This document shows, piece by piece, positions 35,424 to 48,200 of a stretch of DNA of 64,000 nt (the first letter of the stretch is position 1; every line of letters starts with the position of its first letter). The DNA comes from Melanocharis versteri (lineage: Eukaryota; Chordata; Aves; Passeriformes; Melanocharitidae). The position numbers and the translations under genes are program-made. A model generated the notes under the pieces. The model was not told the origin of the DNA. It worked only from the letters and a program-made list of their open reading frames with translations, and made no database searches. The stretch is taken from the NCBI GenBank assembly GCA_013397845.1, contig VZTG01004580.1, positions 806,001 through 870,000 on the forward strand. Direction: 5' to 3'.

Positions 35424-38339
35424 TACCACAACAATAAAAACATGTTAATTTTATTCACACCAAGAAACCCGAGATTCACTTAGTAATTTGAAGGTCTACT
35501 TGATTGTTTTCTTAAATTGTTGGCAGATGATTCATTGGGGTGAAAGATCACACTTCGTTGTGCAAAAATAAACTTTCTCAGAAAATACTGCCAAAACTGC
35601 AGTATAAATGCTTTTGAAAGATTAAGTACATGATAGAGATTAGAGTGTCATTTTGAAATAGAAAAAAAAAAACGGGGGGAAATGGATAAACTATTCTAAT
35701 GTATGTATGTGCAAAACAATCTTCAAGCCATTTTACCCCTGTAATTATTTAAAGATCATAAAATAAGATTGGTACCTTAACAAAGGTCAAAATGTTGCAT
35801 TTTATTCTTCATACAACTTAAAAGCAGCATTTTGTTTTCTTCTGTCAGTCTGTATCTGAGTTTAAGGAAGCTACAAACTGGATAACTATGTAGACAGTGT
35901 CACAGATTATACAATTTTTTATCAGGAAATACTCAACTTTAGCCTTCTGTTCAGATATTCTGTAAATACTTAAAACATACAGGATTTGGCTTCAGAATTT
36001 GACAAAGCACCACATCCTCTGAGACCAAGGGAAGTTAACACATTCATCTGAGGGCAAACCTATCAGCCTTTATAATCCTACACTTTAAACACTATTAAGC
36101 CTTTTTATCTTTTTATCTTTTAGAACCCAAAATGCAGGGAAGGACAAAAACAGGAAAAATTACACTGTAAAAGAGAAACAAACTGCCATAGAATGATGCT
36201 TTAGAGGACTAGAAAGCTGAGATATAAGCAATCTGCAAAGACTCTAATAAGTTAAAAATTTTAAACAAAGCTGTAGCCAACTCTCACATTTATTCCTGAT
36301 AGAAGATAGTCCATGATACAGCATTGCCTCAAACCTGTTCACTGGTATGAATACAAAATACTAAGACAATATGCAGAAAACTCTTGAGAGTTTAAAAATT
36401 AGAGTGTTGCAGAAGAAATTCCCAAGCGTTCTTTCCTGTTGTGCTATAACCAAAGAAATTCAGGCTGGTTAGGCAGAGTGAAGGGAAGGTCCACATGGCA
36501 CAAACCCCATTTCACCAGAAAAAAAGCAAATGTATGTGTACGGCTTCAGATGGAAATGCTTGGGCTGATGTGAGGGCCAGAAATCAGACTGCCATGTTTT
36601 CAGCTGAAAGCAGAACAGACCAGTTTGGGCAGAAGAGGATTCGAATGCAGCTTCCCTGTTTCTGCTGCAGCATGATTTTGGCCAGAGCCAGTCTCAACAT
36701 CCCCTCCCAGCGCCAGCCACACTGTTGGGAACCTCTCCCAGTTAAGCCCAGATACCATGAGGGGAAGGGAGCTGCAATTGCTCTCTAAAAATATACTATA
36801 CTCTGGAGAGCAAAGACATGAAGAAGGAGCCTTACTGTTTAAGGTCAGCAGTGGCATAAAAAATAAAGGGGAGTAAACTGTCTGAAAATAAATTTAGGAC
36901 AGAAATTGTATTTCTAAACCCATGAAAAGTGAGGCTCTGCCTTGCCTTCAAGAGGTGCAGTGAGAGTGATATCCCAGCTAAATTTAAACCAGAGCTTTTT
37001 GAATCTGAACGAAATAAGAAGACTAGCCTAGTATCACAGCAAACAGACTTTATGACTCCACAGGCCACTCCAGTTCTATCTCCCATGTCGAAAAACATAA
37101 GATACTCCTTTTTTGCCAGACCGCTACAGCAGCTATGACCAAGTATTCATGATTCAGCACACTGAACACTATACAGTTTTTCATTTCCATTCACTTTTCT
37201 TTTTCATTTTCAAGTAAATACTGATAATAATAGTTAGTTATGGAGGAAGAAAAGAAAAGAAAAATTGCTTTCCACAGATTTCGGTTTACAACCCTTTATA
37301 AAGGTATCTTAAATTCCTACGCTGTCCTGAATACCAAAACACATGTAACGAGAAATAGATGTCATTTCAGCCTGGACACTCATCACTTTCAGGAGCTAGG
37401 GCAGCATGACTATATCTCATACTAAATTAGGAATATAATTATATCATTGCTTGTAGAAACAAAGCTGCAATTTGTAGGCAAAATTTTTATTCATCTCAAA
37501 AGCACAAAAGGACAATTGTCTTTGACACTAACTATGGCTTTCTAAAACACACTTTCAACATTAGTCATAGCATAACTATAGAAGCACCAAGCCAGAACCA
37601 ATTCCACCAACCCAAATCCTGCTCTGCCCACATACTGCACAGAGGTAGAAGGATCCTCTTTCAAAATTGGCTCCTTTATTCCTATTTTAAAGTCCCAAGG
37701 CTGTTTGATATGTACGAACTCCTACAACCTCAGACTGCTGCAAATGAAATATATATATATATATATATTAATTAACATACTACTCAGACAACAGGTGCTT
37801 TGTGGATGAAATCTGGGTGCTAAATAGTAAGCTTTAGGAATGCACTTTCTCAGACTTCAAAACAAGACTAGGCGAGCAGGATTAGCTCTTCAGTCAGCAA
37901 CTATCTGTACAAAACTACCCACAAAACACACCTGCAATATTAAAAGAAAGGACAAAGGGATCATTCTGGAAACTGCTAGCCTAGTTACTTTATTTCAGTG
38001 CTTTAGCAGTATCAAAATATTTTGCTTACTGGGAGTTGCACATATTTAAAGAAAACCCTTCATTTAAATATAAGGAGGGATGGAAATAAATAGAGGGATG
38101 GAGAATAAAGTTTCAATCTCTCTTGTTTTTAATGGTTTGCTTTCAAATTAAATCATGAAAAAATAAGCAGGCTGAGTCTTCTTAAAATGTGGAATAATGA
38201 CCCAACAGATCATAACTATTTTAGAAAAGTCATCATAATCTATCATGCAAATATCTCAACCAGTTTCTAGACACATGAATTATTGACCCTGTTATGCTGC
38301 CAAAAGTATTTTAACATGTCAGAGCAGAAGTCATGCATA
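35424..38339. other. AT-rich desert with an AT microsatellite
   Basis: (AT)10 at 37749-37768. Opposing chance frames of 85-97 codons at 36495-37138 have no domains. No repeat family was recognised. Confidence 0.6.
37749..37768. repeat. (AT)10 microsatellite
   Basis: Ten perfect AT units. Confidence 0.9.
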
Positions 38340-40653
38340 AATATGCGCAAAATATTTTATTACACTTAAACTGGAAAAAGTCAGTGCAAATACATAATAG
38401 TTATGTTTCTACAAAGCTAAATGCATTTATTTATTTTTCAATGTGACTAATTGCATGATATATACACTTCTTACACTTTCTACTTTAAATGAAGCTGTTA
38501 CATTGCAAGAATTTAAACATAAGCATTAGAAGCCTCAAATTTCCAAATGCATTTGCAATTCTATGAGCTATGTTTGCTTACATGACAGTGACAAAAGAAA
38601 TATATCCCCTGTAACTTACTTTAGTCTCCACATCTGAATACATGGCATATCTTTATAGTCAGTTACAGATCCTTAAATGTTCTTTTATATAAAATACAGT
38701 AAGCAATCCCATCACAATAAATAAACAACAGAGAACACTGCAGAACATTCAGCACTTGAACTTTAGCATAATATTACACCATATTTCTTTCTGGAGGGAG
38801 AAAAAGAAACAAAACAACAACAACCCAAAAAAATAAACACAAACCCCAAACCAATCCATCCTGTCATCTGGAAAAATCTTTCCAAATTGTGTTTTACAGA
38901 ACCAATATTCTGTCTGTACATGAGGGGCTGCCTCTGTTAAGCATTTAAGCGCTCTCAGTGAAAAGTAACAGTTTCTCCTCCAATCCTGAACTCTCAGTAA
39001 TCATCACAGAAAGTAACAGTTTCCTATTCCCTGTCAGCCAGTGGCACTATTAATCATCAAAACAAAACGAAACACCTTCAAGCAAATATCATCTTCTGAT
39101 TAATCTCCATCCCAATGAATTAGAGGCATAAGAGGCAACCTGCTGCCCTGTTTACGCCTTTTTAATATGAGGAGCAGAAGTTGGATATAAGGGTTTTCTG
39201 CCCTTAGGGCTACAAAATAAGCCTCATGTGGCAGCAAGCCAGCTCTCCGAGGGAGCCTCCTTTGCTGTTTCACAGCTATTTTCTAATGGATAAATTTAAA
39301 CAGACACACACAAGCGCACGAGTCACCACAATACAGGGCCAGAGCTATTGTTTTTGTCTAAAGTCCTGTGAGCATCTGTACTAATAATGAGGATCTCCAG
39401 GTTCCATTCAGTTTCGGTTTGGGCTTTACTTTTGGTTGGTTTGTTTGTTTGGGTTTTTTTAAATGCAAGGAGGAGAGGAGGGGTGTCCGGATTTTTTTTT
39501 TTCCCCAGCTGCCTTCCCCTCTATACAGCACAGCACATAAAACACCTCTCTTCAGCTCTAACCAACCTAGGCTCAATTAGTGCAACATTTTGCACACATC
39601 CAAGCAATCACAAGGCAGAGATAATTAGTCCAGTCCTCATGTGTATTGCACAGACACCTTTAGAAAGGGGTGGAAGGAGATTTCTTTAAAAAAAAAAAAA
39701 AAATCTCACAATGTAATTTACACAGTGTGGAAACGCCTACAAGGAGATGAAGTACCTGCACTGGGGAGATGTTCAGTTGTTCACTTCATCTTCCGTTGAC
39801 AAGGAAACCAAACCGCACTTCATTCTCCAGGAAAACCTTCCACTGCCATCATTTGAAAATGTATATATTTGTGTATATGTATATATCTATCATCATCATG
39901 ATAACAATAACCACCATAAAACACTGCTGGCAAAAGAATAAAAAGTGGAGGTGCAAAATGTGCAAAAGTAAGGATCATCTCTTTGGCTTACTGTTTTGCT
40001 TTGTTATCTTTAGGAAGGAAAAAAAAGTATTTAAAAATGATAACTGCAACATGCTGCAAGAAAAGTTTCACATTATAAACAGGCATCAAAAACTGAAGAA
40101 GAGGAAAAACAAAAAAACCCTGCTGGTTGCACTGTCAAAAAAAAAAAAAAAAAGAAAAAAAAGAAACAGTAACAAAAACAATAAAATTAACATCTTGCTC
40201 TGTGGCTTCCACCAGTATTGCAAGATTACAAACTCTGTGTAAACACTGCTGTAAAATGCATTTGCAATTCCCATCTCTTAATGGAAAAAAAAAAAAAAGC
40301 CCTTAAAAAAAGCACCCAAAAATAAAAATAAAACAACACCAGAAAAAATCCTCTGCAAAAAGAGTTAGAAACATGCCTTTTCTCTTATCTTTAAAAAATA
40401 AACATCATATTTCATATCGCTTTTCCTTGCCACAACAAAACCAGTTGCATATATAGATATATAGCTACTAAATGTACATCAGTTGTTGCTGGACTGGCAA
40501 GTCTGTGTTATTAATATTATAATTTTTCATTCCCAGTGACTCCCGGCCCCAGCAGCACCTTTTGCTCACAGTTTAGTAACCATCGCATGCTAGGAAAAAA
40601 AACTTGTCATCAGCAAAAGATTAAATCCATTTAAACAATAATCAAAGAGGAAG
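38340..40653 (-). other. 3'-UTR-like block, minus strand
   Basis: Read on the minus strand this ~2.3-kb block starts at the edge of the 4-N gap and CpG island. It is AU-rich with long U tracts (40137-40153 and 39688-39703), TATATATCTATATATGC-type runs and ATTTA-like elements. It ends in GTGTAATAAAATATTTTG, whose AATAAA is at 38356-38361; a second AATAAATAAA lies near 38426-38435. No repeat family was recognised across it. This composition is what a long vertebrate 3' UTR looks like, especially of a compact developmental regulator. The alternative is the first intron of a gene starting in the CpG island. The 157-codon plus frame at 39769-40242 is a lysine-rich reading of the A tracts and not a gene. 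Confidence 0.35.
38356..38361 (-). terminator. Candidate poly(A) signal AATAAA
   Basis: TTTATT on the plus strand gives AATAAA on the minus strand in the context GTGTAATAAAATATTTTG. Cleavage would fall near 38326-38346. Supported only by the motif and by the UTR-like block upstream. Confidence 0.35.
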
Positions 40654-40657
40654 NNNN
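40654..40657. other. Assembly gap (4 N)
   Basis: Four N's lie exactly where AT-rich sequence switches abruptly to a very GC-rich pentanucleotide array. The real gap size is unknown and GC-rich sequence is probably missing. Confidence 0.95.
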
Positions 40658-40687
40658 CGGCGGAGCGGAGCGGAGCGGAGCGGAGCG
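40658..40687. repeat. (CGGAG)n GC-rich short tandem repeat
   Basis: About five CGGAG units directly abutting the gap. The true length may be greater. Confidence 0.85.
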
Positions 40688-40987
40688 CAGGGGCGCCGGG
40701 GTTTGCCCGGGTGAGGGGTGAGGTGCCCCCGGCGGCGGCCCCGGTGCGGCCCCGGGCTCCGAGGCGTGTGCGCCCGGGTTACCCCTCCCGCCGGCCCGGC
40801 GGGGGATGGGGGACTGCTCGCGGGGGTGCCGCGAGTGCGCGCACGGCAGGGGTAGCCCGCCGCCCGGCTCGCCGCCTGCGCGGGATGCCAGCCCTGGTTC
40901 CTCCGTGTGCGCGGGGGTGCCCCTCCCGCAGCTTCGGCTCAGCGTGGGTGCGCGGAGTACCCCGGCAGACAGACAAGGCAGGCAGGG

Positions 40988-41226
40988 GCATCCCCTGTTG
41001 TCTCGCCAGCTCCAGGGCACCGCTGCTACCGGTGCGACGGGGGAGTTCCCGTGGCACTCCTGCTCCGGTGTGTGCGCAGCTCGGGGCGCCTCCGTGCCGA
41101 GCGCCGGGGCTGCAGTCACTGTGCGCCCAGTCATGTCTGAGCAGCGCTGCTCCGGCTTCCTCCGGAGAGCGGTTCACTTGTGTAGCGGGAGAGAGGACAG
41201 GTACCGCGGGTCCCATCCCTTACTGC
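40988..41226. repeat. First copy of a 239-bp duplicated block in the CpG island
   Basis: Identical by eye to 41458-41696 at offset 470. Followed at 41227 by a single N. It looks like the end of one contig that overlaps the start of another and was not merged. Confidence 0.9.
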
Positions 41227-41302
41227 NAAGGAGGACAAGAATGTCAGCGGAAAGGTACTCACCGAGCGGGAGTAAAAGGGAGGAATAAAAATGAGAGTTA
41301 CT

Positions 41303-41310
41303 ATAAAATA
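41303..41310 (+). promoter_or_regulatory. TATA-like box
   Basis: TATAAAAT within the CpG island on the plus strand, five bases before a YY1-like ATGGCGG. It could direct rightward transcription starting near 41333. It could equally be 5' UTR sequence of a leftward transcript. Confidence 0.3.
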
Positions 41311-41384
41311 CAGTATGGCGGTGGAAGAAGGAATGAGGCGCTTTTTTTTTTCTCTCCTCTCTAGTCTCTGCCTCCGGCAACCGC

Positions 41385-41390
41385 CACGTG
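41385..41390. promoter_or_regulatory. E-box CACGTG
   Basis: Palindromic CACGTG in the context GCCACGTGAT, a USF/MYC/TFE-type site, in the CpG island. Confidence 0.4.
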
Positions 41391-41457
41391 ATCCGGAGCC
41401 GGGCGGACTCGCAGCCGGGAGGGCGCAGCGGCGGCGCCGGGCGCGGACCCAGCCCGN

Positions 41458-41696
41458 GCATCCCCTGTTGTCTCGCCAGCTCCAGGGCACCGCTGCTACC
41501 GGTGCGACGGGGGAGTTCCCGTGGCACTCCTGCTCCGGTGTGTGCGCAGCTCGGGGCGCCTCCGTGCCGAGCGCCGGGGCTGCAGTCACTGTGCGCCCAG
41601 TCATGTCTGAGCAGCGCTGCTCCGGCTTCCTCCGGAGAGCGGTTCACTTGTGTAGCGGGAGAGAGGACAGGTACCGCGGGTCCCATCCCTTACTGC
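41458..41696. repeat. Second copy of the 239-bp block
   Basis: Preceded by a single N at 41457 and continuous with the rest of the island to the right. Confidence 0.9.
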
Positions 41697-42200
41697 TTCT
41701 GTTTCCGGGCCTCTGCCCAGCTGCAGGGCTTTTCCCTCCTCCCGTCCTTCCAGCGGCAGGGCTGATGCTTCCCATCACAAAGTTACTGGCCGGGGTGGGA
41801 ATTAACTGTTTTCGGAGGGGGGCATTCAGCGCTGGGTCCGCTCCGGAGAGCAGCCGGCAGGCGCAGGCAGCGTGGCACAGGGCGATGGGCTCCTGCTGGG
41901 GTGACCCGGGTGTGCAGCCTCCCACGGCACCACAGCCCGCAGCTGCCCGCAGTGGTGGTGGAAGTGTTTGGGGTCGAGCCCCTCCGCACTCAGGTGCGGC
42001 CCTGAGGCAGCTCCGTGGCTGGCCGGATGGCAGCTCTCTCTCCCTTTTTCTTTAGTATACAAGAAATACACTGGAGCAGACTGTGCTACTGTTGCCGAGA
42101 GTTCCCTCAAGACGCTTGCTTTTCCCTTTTTAGCTCTCGTCGCTTGTCTCCTTATTAACAAATACAGCAGTCGCAGGGAGCGGCGGCTGGGGCTGAGAGC

Positions 42201-45200
42201 AGCTTTGCTCCGGCTCCAGCTGAAGCAAAACCTGCTCAGCATTACCAGGCCACAACCCATCGCCTCAGCTGTATCCTCACTTCACTGGCCCCCAAAATGT
42301 TCACAGCTAACAATCACCCACAAACTTACTTATTTACTGCTTCAGCGGTAGAAGGAAGAGCCACGAGAGATAAATTAACGGAGGAATAGAAGCGTGCATC
42401 TGTAAACCAGTCACTGTGATGGAGCAGTCCAGCCAGTATTTTCCAATACTACCCTGCTTCCTCCTCCCCCGTTCTAATTCACACACTGGTTTTTTTTGTT
42501 TTTTTAAGAGCCCGTCTCTTTTCATCCAGGTCAGGAGGCAGGAGATACAGTCAGGTTATTACTCTACAAAAATTACTCTGACCAGTCAGAGGATGCCCTG
42601 CTATGTAAGAGACTGGTGAGGGCACCAGCCTGCCTTCTTCACATCCTCACACAAAGATTTTTTCCCTTGCCCTGACCATTTCTCTCTTTCTTTTCTGTCC
42701 TGTATCTCTTCCCCAGTGTTTCCAGAAAATGAAAAGAAATGCTCCCTTTCTTCTTTGCTCTCAACTTCTTTTATGAAGTGTAAAAAGAACACTGGCCAAA
42801 GTTTAAAAATATATATAACCAGTTATGGTTTCTTGCTTGCTTTTTATTTTGGCACCAGGCTTGTTTCGGCATTTCATAATTTTCTCCTCCTGCTATGTTT
42901 GACTCTCAGGAGTACAGCTGTACATCTGAGAATGTTTAAAACAAACATAAAAGCAAACTAAAGGAAGTCCTTAAAGATAAAAAAAAATTATAAGAAATTG
43001 GAACTTTTAGTGTGAAAACAAACCAACTTAGCTGTACAATGTTGCACGTACATATGACAATAAACTCAAACATGTTGTCATGATAGTATCACCAACTATC
43101 ATGTCTTGAGATTTCCGGTGTGGGAGGTGTGTTTCCTTGGATGGTGCACTTCAATTTTGAGTAGCTCTAGGTACTGCATGCACAAATACAGTTAAATGAC
43201 TGTATTTTTTTAAATTATATTTTTTTAAAATTATATTTAAAATGATATTTTTTTAAAAAGATATTTAACATCAAAACATATTTGCAGAATCAAGGCCTAA
43301 ATAACAATCCTATTTTGTTGTTGCTTTTCAGTTTCCAGTACTGTTTATGTACTTTTGAACACATATGTCTTCCTGAAATAACAACAAAAAAAGTTAAGGG
43401 ATGGTGTTTTAATAATCCAAAGTTGTACAATAGATCTGACTTGTAAATTATTTTTTGGTGCATATATAAGGACGAGAACATGTACATTTTGAACAATATA
43501 TTTTATGTATTATTTGTTCAGTAGATTCCAAGACCTAGGAATAGGGTAAACTTGCAGATACGTCTATTCTTCTTTTCAATGTGTATGTATTGATTGGTTA
43601 TTCTGTAAGTGAATTAAAAAGTCATTACGGTACGCTTGGCAAATTTGGATGTAAATACTGAAAGGTGCAGGGCTTACTGGCAGCTTCCAGACCAGGTCTA
43701 GAACAGTGCTGAGCGGATCAGAAAATTTTAAAAAATTACTTCCTCCTATAGCTAGCATTGTAAATGTTGTGAAAATTAACTGGTTCATAAGGACTTAACT
43801 TTAGCTTACCTAAGGAATCACCAAAGTATGCTTCTGTCACTTTTATCCTCACAATCCATTAAGGTGAAGTAAGCACTAGAGGGTAAGAGGTGCAAGAGTT
43901 TTGGCAGGAGCACATGTTTGGAATAGGTTACAAGCAAGAAAGAGCTTGGAATAACGCTGTTTTCACAGAATCCCAAGCAGAGGTTATTCATCGGTGTCTA
44001 CTTTCTACTTTCTGGCCACTCCTGCTGGAAATTTCCTCCAAGAGCAGTTGAACACTCAATGCTAGACGAAAATGAGGGAAAGTTCGGCACATCGCACTCG
44101 TTGTAGCTTGGTTATGAACAGTGCTCAACTAAGTACACAGTAAAAGAATGCAGTTCAAAAAGAAGGAAAAGTAGGATCACTTAGATAATTTTGAGAGCAA
44201 TCCAGTGAATGCAAATGAGGTGTCTGCTGGCATTTTTTACACTTTTTCTTCTGCAGAACAGTAACTGAGCTTCACTGCAACATGATTAAGAGTCATCCTC
44301 AAAAGTAACAAGGAGTTCTGGGCAGAAAGTGTCTGAACCAGCACTTCTAAATTTCTGCTTAGCTACCAGCAAAGGATTGCTTCCTAAGGTTCCCAAAATA
44401 TTGTACTACACAGCCAGTGCTCTGCGACTTATGCCAGGCTTGCTAGTCTTTAGTCGTGCCGTGCAATCCCAATATTTCATATCCCTTTCCTGTACCTCTG
44501 TACTACCACTCCCTTTCCCCCTTCCACCTCCCCAAAGGAGCAGAAATAAATATATTCTGAGATTACCTCATTGCCTATAATCTGTTTTTCTTGATTGCAT
44601 TTAACTTCTGCGCTCTCAGCACAGTGCTGCTGCTGTATATATATATGTTGCTTAGACAATTTTCTTCCCTTTCTACTGGAGCTGGTATTGGAGAAACACA
44701 CAGTTGTTTTTGTGTTTTGGTTTGGTTTTCTTTTTAACACTTTCAGTGCACTTACACTTTCCTAAAATAAAGAAGCTTCCCTTTGCAGGTAGTAAGCAAA
44801 TAGTTGAAGTCCAGCACATAGGTACTGGCTTTGCACAGATCCATCACTGTGACTCAGCAGCCTGAAAGCCTGAGCTCAAGTTGCAAACAGGTGCAAACAG
44901 TTACTGGTATCTCCTATTGCGCTGGCAGAAGTCAGCTAAAACAATACCAGATGCAAAAATAGCAACAGTAATAATAAAAATAATGATAAAATAATTAGTG
45001 GTCCTTTTTGAAGATACAGCTGCCTGAGCCTGATTTAATGGCTAATTTGTATGTAATCCCCTTGAGACCATCCAGTATAATTATAGGTTTATAAGTTTAT
45101 GGTGGGTGTTTTTGTTTGTTTGTTTGTACATGTTGTTTATGTCTACCATGAAAACAGTAAAGGGAAAATTAGTTGACCAGTAATAACTGCTAAATGAAAG

Positions 45201-48200
45201 AATTACTTGAAATTAGCCAAGCTAATTGTTAAACTGCTAAAGAAAGAAAACTACATTTCTCAAACTTTCAAATTACCATAGATTTAACTATTATCATTTA
45301 AATCCATTTATGTGTTGGCTTTATTTTGACTAGATTGCTATACCTTAGACAATATCAATTACTTCACATTTTTAAAGTACACTCCAGTTCATGTGGTAAA
45401 TATGAGACGTTACTTTGGAAAGAAGTTTCATTCATCTGTTTTTCGCTGCATGCTATCATTGTTTTTCTTGCTTTTTTTTTCTACAGATGTATTGTTAATT
45501 TTAACAAAATTCTGCACTTGTTCTCCTTCTATCTCTCTTACAGTGCTTTTAAGACACTGTATTTATCTATATAGTGAAGGTAAGTCAATTCTTCTTTTAC
45601 CACCTTTTCCTCTGAAATTTCCAAGTGTCTGAGCAGAATGCAGGTTAAAAAGTTCAGTAATAAATGACAGAAGGAATAATAGCAAGGCAGCTCTGTTTAA
45701 AGGAGAGCAGATAAAGTGCCTGAATGATACACCCACTATGTAGGGAAATGGAATGAAAAATAGGAAACACTTTCAAGGAGCCCTTTTTACCTGCTTTTGT
45801 TAGATGAGAGAGCCTTTGGGGAGGGAGGAGTTTTTAACTACTGAATGCTTTGCTCTGTGTAAGGTTCAATCTTTCAGCCTGTGTGTATACTGTGCTTTTT
45901 GAAACAATCCTGATGTGAGGACACAGCAAACAACAAACTTTGTGTCCTTAAGCTGCTATTTTCACACGCTATTTTATATACATAAATGAAAAGTGACATC
46001 TGCATTAAAAATCACCGAGAATCTCATGTACCCCAAACATCTTTCCTAATTCCAAATTTGTTGCCTTTTGCTCTTTTAATGTGTTCTTTTCCTGAAAGGG
46101 TTAATTAAAGAGTAGAACCTATAATAAGCATGTCTTTGTTTATGAGTTTTGCAGTAAGTAAGTCTGGGACCAGTGCGAGATAAGGCAGCTTATGACCAAA
46201 TTCACTGTTTTGCGCCATCTGTTCTTGTTCATTCATTGTCTACATGACAATCTTTCAACCTTTCCATTGAAAGAGAATTCGAAACATACTTTTGAGAGGG
46301 TTGTGGTTCTGTCTTCCGTTTGTTCCTTTTTTTTAAATATGTAGGTATTGTTTGTTTGCTTGCTTGCTTGCTTGTTTAAATTGTGTTGTATCAGCTAGAG
46401 TTAAAGACTGGCTGACAGCTGGCGCTTATGGTTGAACATGGTGGCACTGAAAGCTGAGAGCACATTTACGGGGTTAATCAGACACACCACTGGAAAATGT
46501 GCCCTTGCCTGAACGAGTAGTGACTCAAGAAGAAAAGGATATGTGGTACAGAAAATTGAAAAGTGAAAGAAATAAAGAACATCATGAATTTCTGGCAATT
46601 TGAGAATTGGAGTTGGAAACATTTTTAAAAATTAATCTAAACTGAGAAACCTGTCTTTGGTAGAAGCAGTGGGAGAGAGGAGTTTTGTCTTCTGTGAATC
46701 AGATCCCATATGCTCAAACTGGGCACATAAAATGAACAAACATGTATTAATCTTTTAAAGTTTAGATTAAGTGATTCCACAACCGTAATGTACTCTTGTG
46801 TGAGTCAGAACTCAGTTTACCATCCAAGTGTTCACTCTCTAAACTTAACCACAATCCTTGGTCTTCTTGCCTTCAGCTGCTTCAGTTTTCAGAGATGTGA
46901 ATGAGATACATGAGTTACACACAATGTCCTTCTTTACTACAGGGCACTGTTTTGCATTCTGAGTACCATTTGTATGTGCTGCATAAGGCAAGGATAGATG
47001 AAGAAATAAATATATGACTATACAGCTGGGCTTTGTCATAATGGTTGCTCACTAAGAGGTGAATAATGTTGCATACACAATTTTAATCCAGGATTTACCT
47101 GAAGAAAAGAAATTGTGGTTGGCATTCAACCTTTCATAAACAATTTTCTGCATGCAGGAAATGAACATATATCCATATGTGCATATAGGTACACTTGCAT
47201 CACATATCCTGTTTCTTTTTTTGACCCTGCATTCTGGTTATGAGCAAAAGCTAATTTTAGCTGGTTAATGAGATCTGACATGATTGCAGTCCATAGCAGT
47301 ACGGCTGGAGGCTAGAGGATTTTTGTGTATGTTGCTTTATTCATGTGTCGTCCTAGAGAGGATTGGAAACATTATGTAAGAGTGTTAAGCATTCGGTGTC
47401 AGGCTCTAGGCAAAATACAGGTAAAAAACTCCTTCAAAATAAAATTATATACATTTTTAACTTTTTCTTTTTTAATGGAAAGACAATTTGTAATAAAGCA
47501 TGTCTGACTCTAACCTCTGCCATCCCACCTACCCTTCAGAAATGCAGAGAATTTGTAGACAAGAGAAGACTTACTCTATAATTACATCAGGTAACTTGAG
47601 GTCAGTCATTTTGAAAAAAATATATTGTCATCCTGAATAGCATTTATTACTTTATCTTCTCTTATTTTTATCCTTATACAAGCTCTTTTTCACAATCACA
47701 ATTTATTTTCTCCACCTCCTACTTGTCAAGTTTTATATTCTAGGACAGCATCCCATTGCTCTCCTTTGAGGTAAATCAGCCCATGGGAGCATCTAGACAG
47801 ATTTCCCTTTTTCCACCTTTCTCAGTGCAGCTGCACTAAGATTGTCGGGGTTTTGTGTTCATCTCTCTCAAACAGCTAAATCTCTGCACTGGTGCATCTC
47901 TCTGAGCACTTTGCATCTTGTAAATGACTCAGACAGCACACTCCCTTCCCTCTAGCAAACAGGGAGAAAGCCTGGAAAACTGTACTTGGGAATGATCCTC
48001 CTTCTGGTTTACATCGCAAATTACTTCCATTACAGGATAACGCCAAAACAAACAATCCAGCCTGAAATACAGTCATCATGAAATGTGAAAATGCAATTGC
48101 TCTTAACAGAAATTATATAACCAGAACCATTTTCAATTCTAAAGCTAAATGTCTTTGAAGCACACATTTCCAAATTTTGAATTTTTTAAAATCTTTTTTT

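Larger units (their letters stand above)
41228..41456 (-). other. Orphan 229-bp contig piece with possible 5' exon end
   Basis: Bounded by single N's at 41227 and 41457 and wedged between two identical overlap blocks, so its true place and orientation are uncertain. On the minus strand it runs from GC-rich sequence with TCACGTGG, through a purine-rich A tract and a CCGCCAT motif, to CCCGCTCG|GTGAGTACC, a strong splice donor with the junction at 41263/41262. This suits a non-coding first exon and the start of intron 1. No protein is encoded that I can recognise. Confidence 0.4.
40658..42200. promoter_or_regulatory. CpG island, likely promoter region
   Basis: The only long GC-rich, CpG-dense stretch in the window. 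Seen motifs: E-box CACGTG (41385-41390), TATAAAAT on plus (41303-41310), YY1-like ATGGCGG (41315-41321), and GC boxes. Long open frames on both strands (up to 254 codons) reflect low stop-codon density; they cross N's and read the duplicated block in different frames, and none resembles a known protein. Transcription direction is unresolved: a strong minus-strand splice donor supports leftward transcription, while a TATA box and a pyrimidine-rich TCTCTCCTCTCTAG acceptor-like site (ending 41363) read rightward. The right border is approximate. Confidence 0.8.

Noticed and set aside
39769..40242. 157-codon lysine-rich open frame
   Set aside because: Generated by poly(A) tracts in a block that looks like a minus-strand UTR.
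40711..41364. 217-codon plus-strand open frame in the CpG island
   Set aside because: Random Arg/Ala/Pro/Gly-rich composition, crosses an N and a misjoin, and matches no known protein. Stops are rare in GC-rich DNA.
41291..42055. 254-codon plus-strand open frame
   Set aside because: Crosses the N at 41457, and the same duplicated DNA is read in another frame upstream. No domain was seen.
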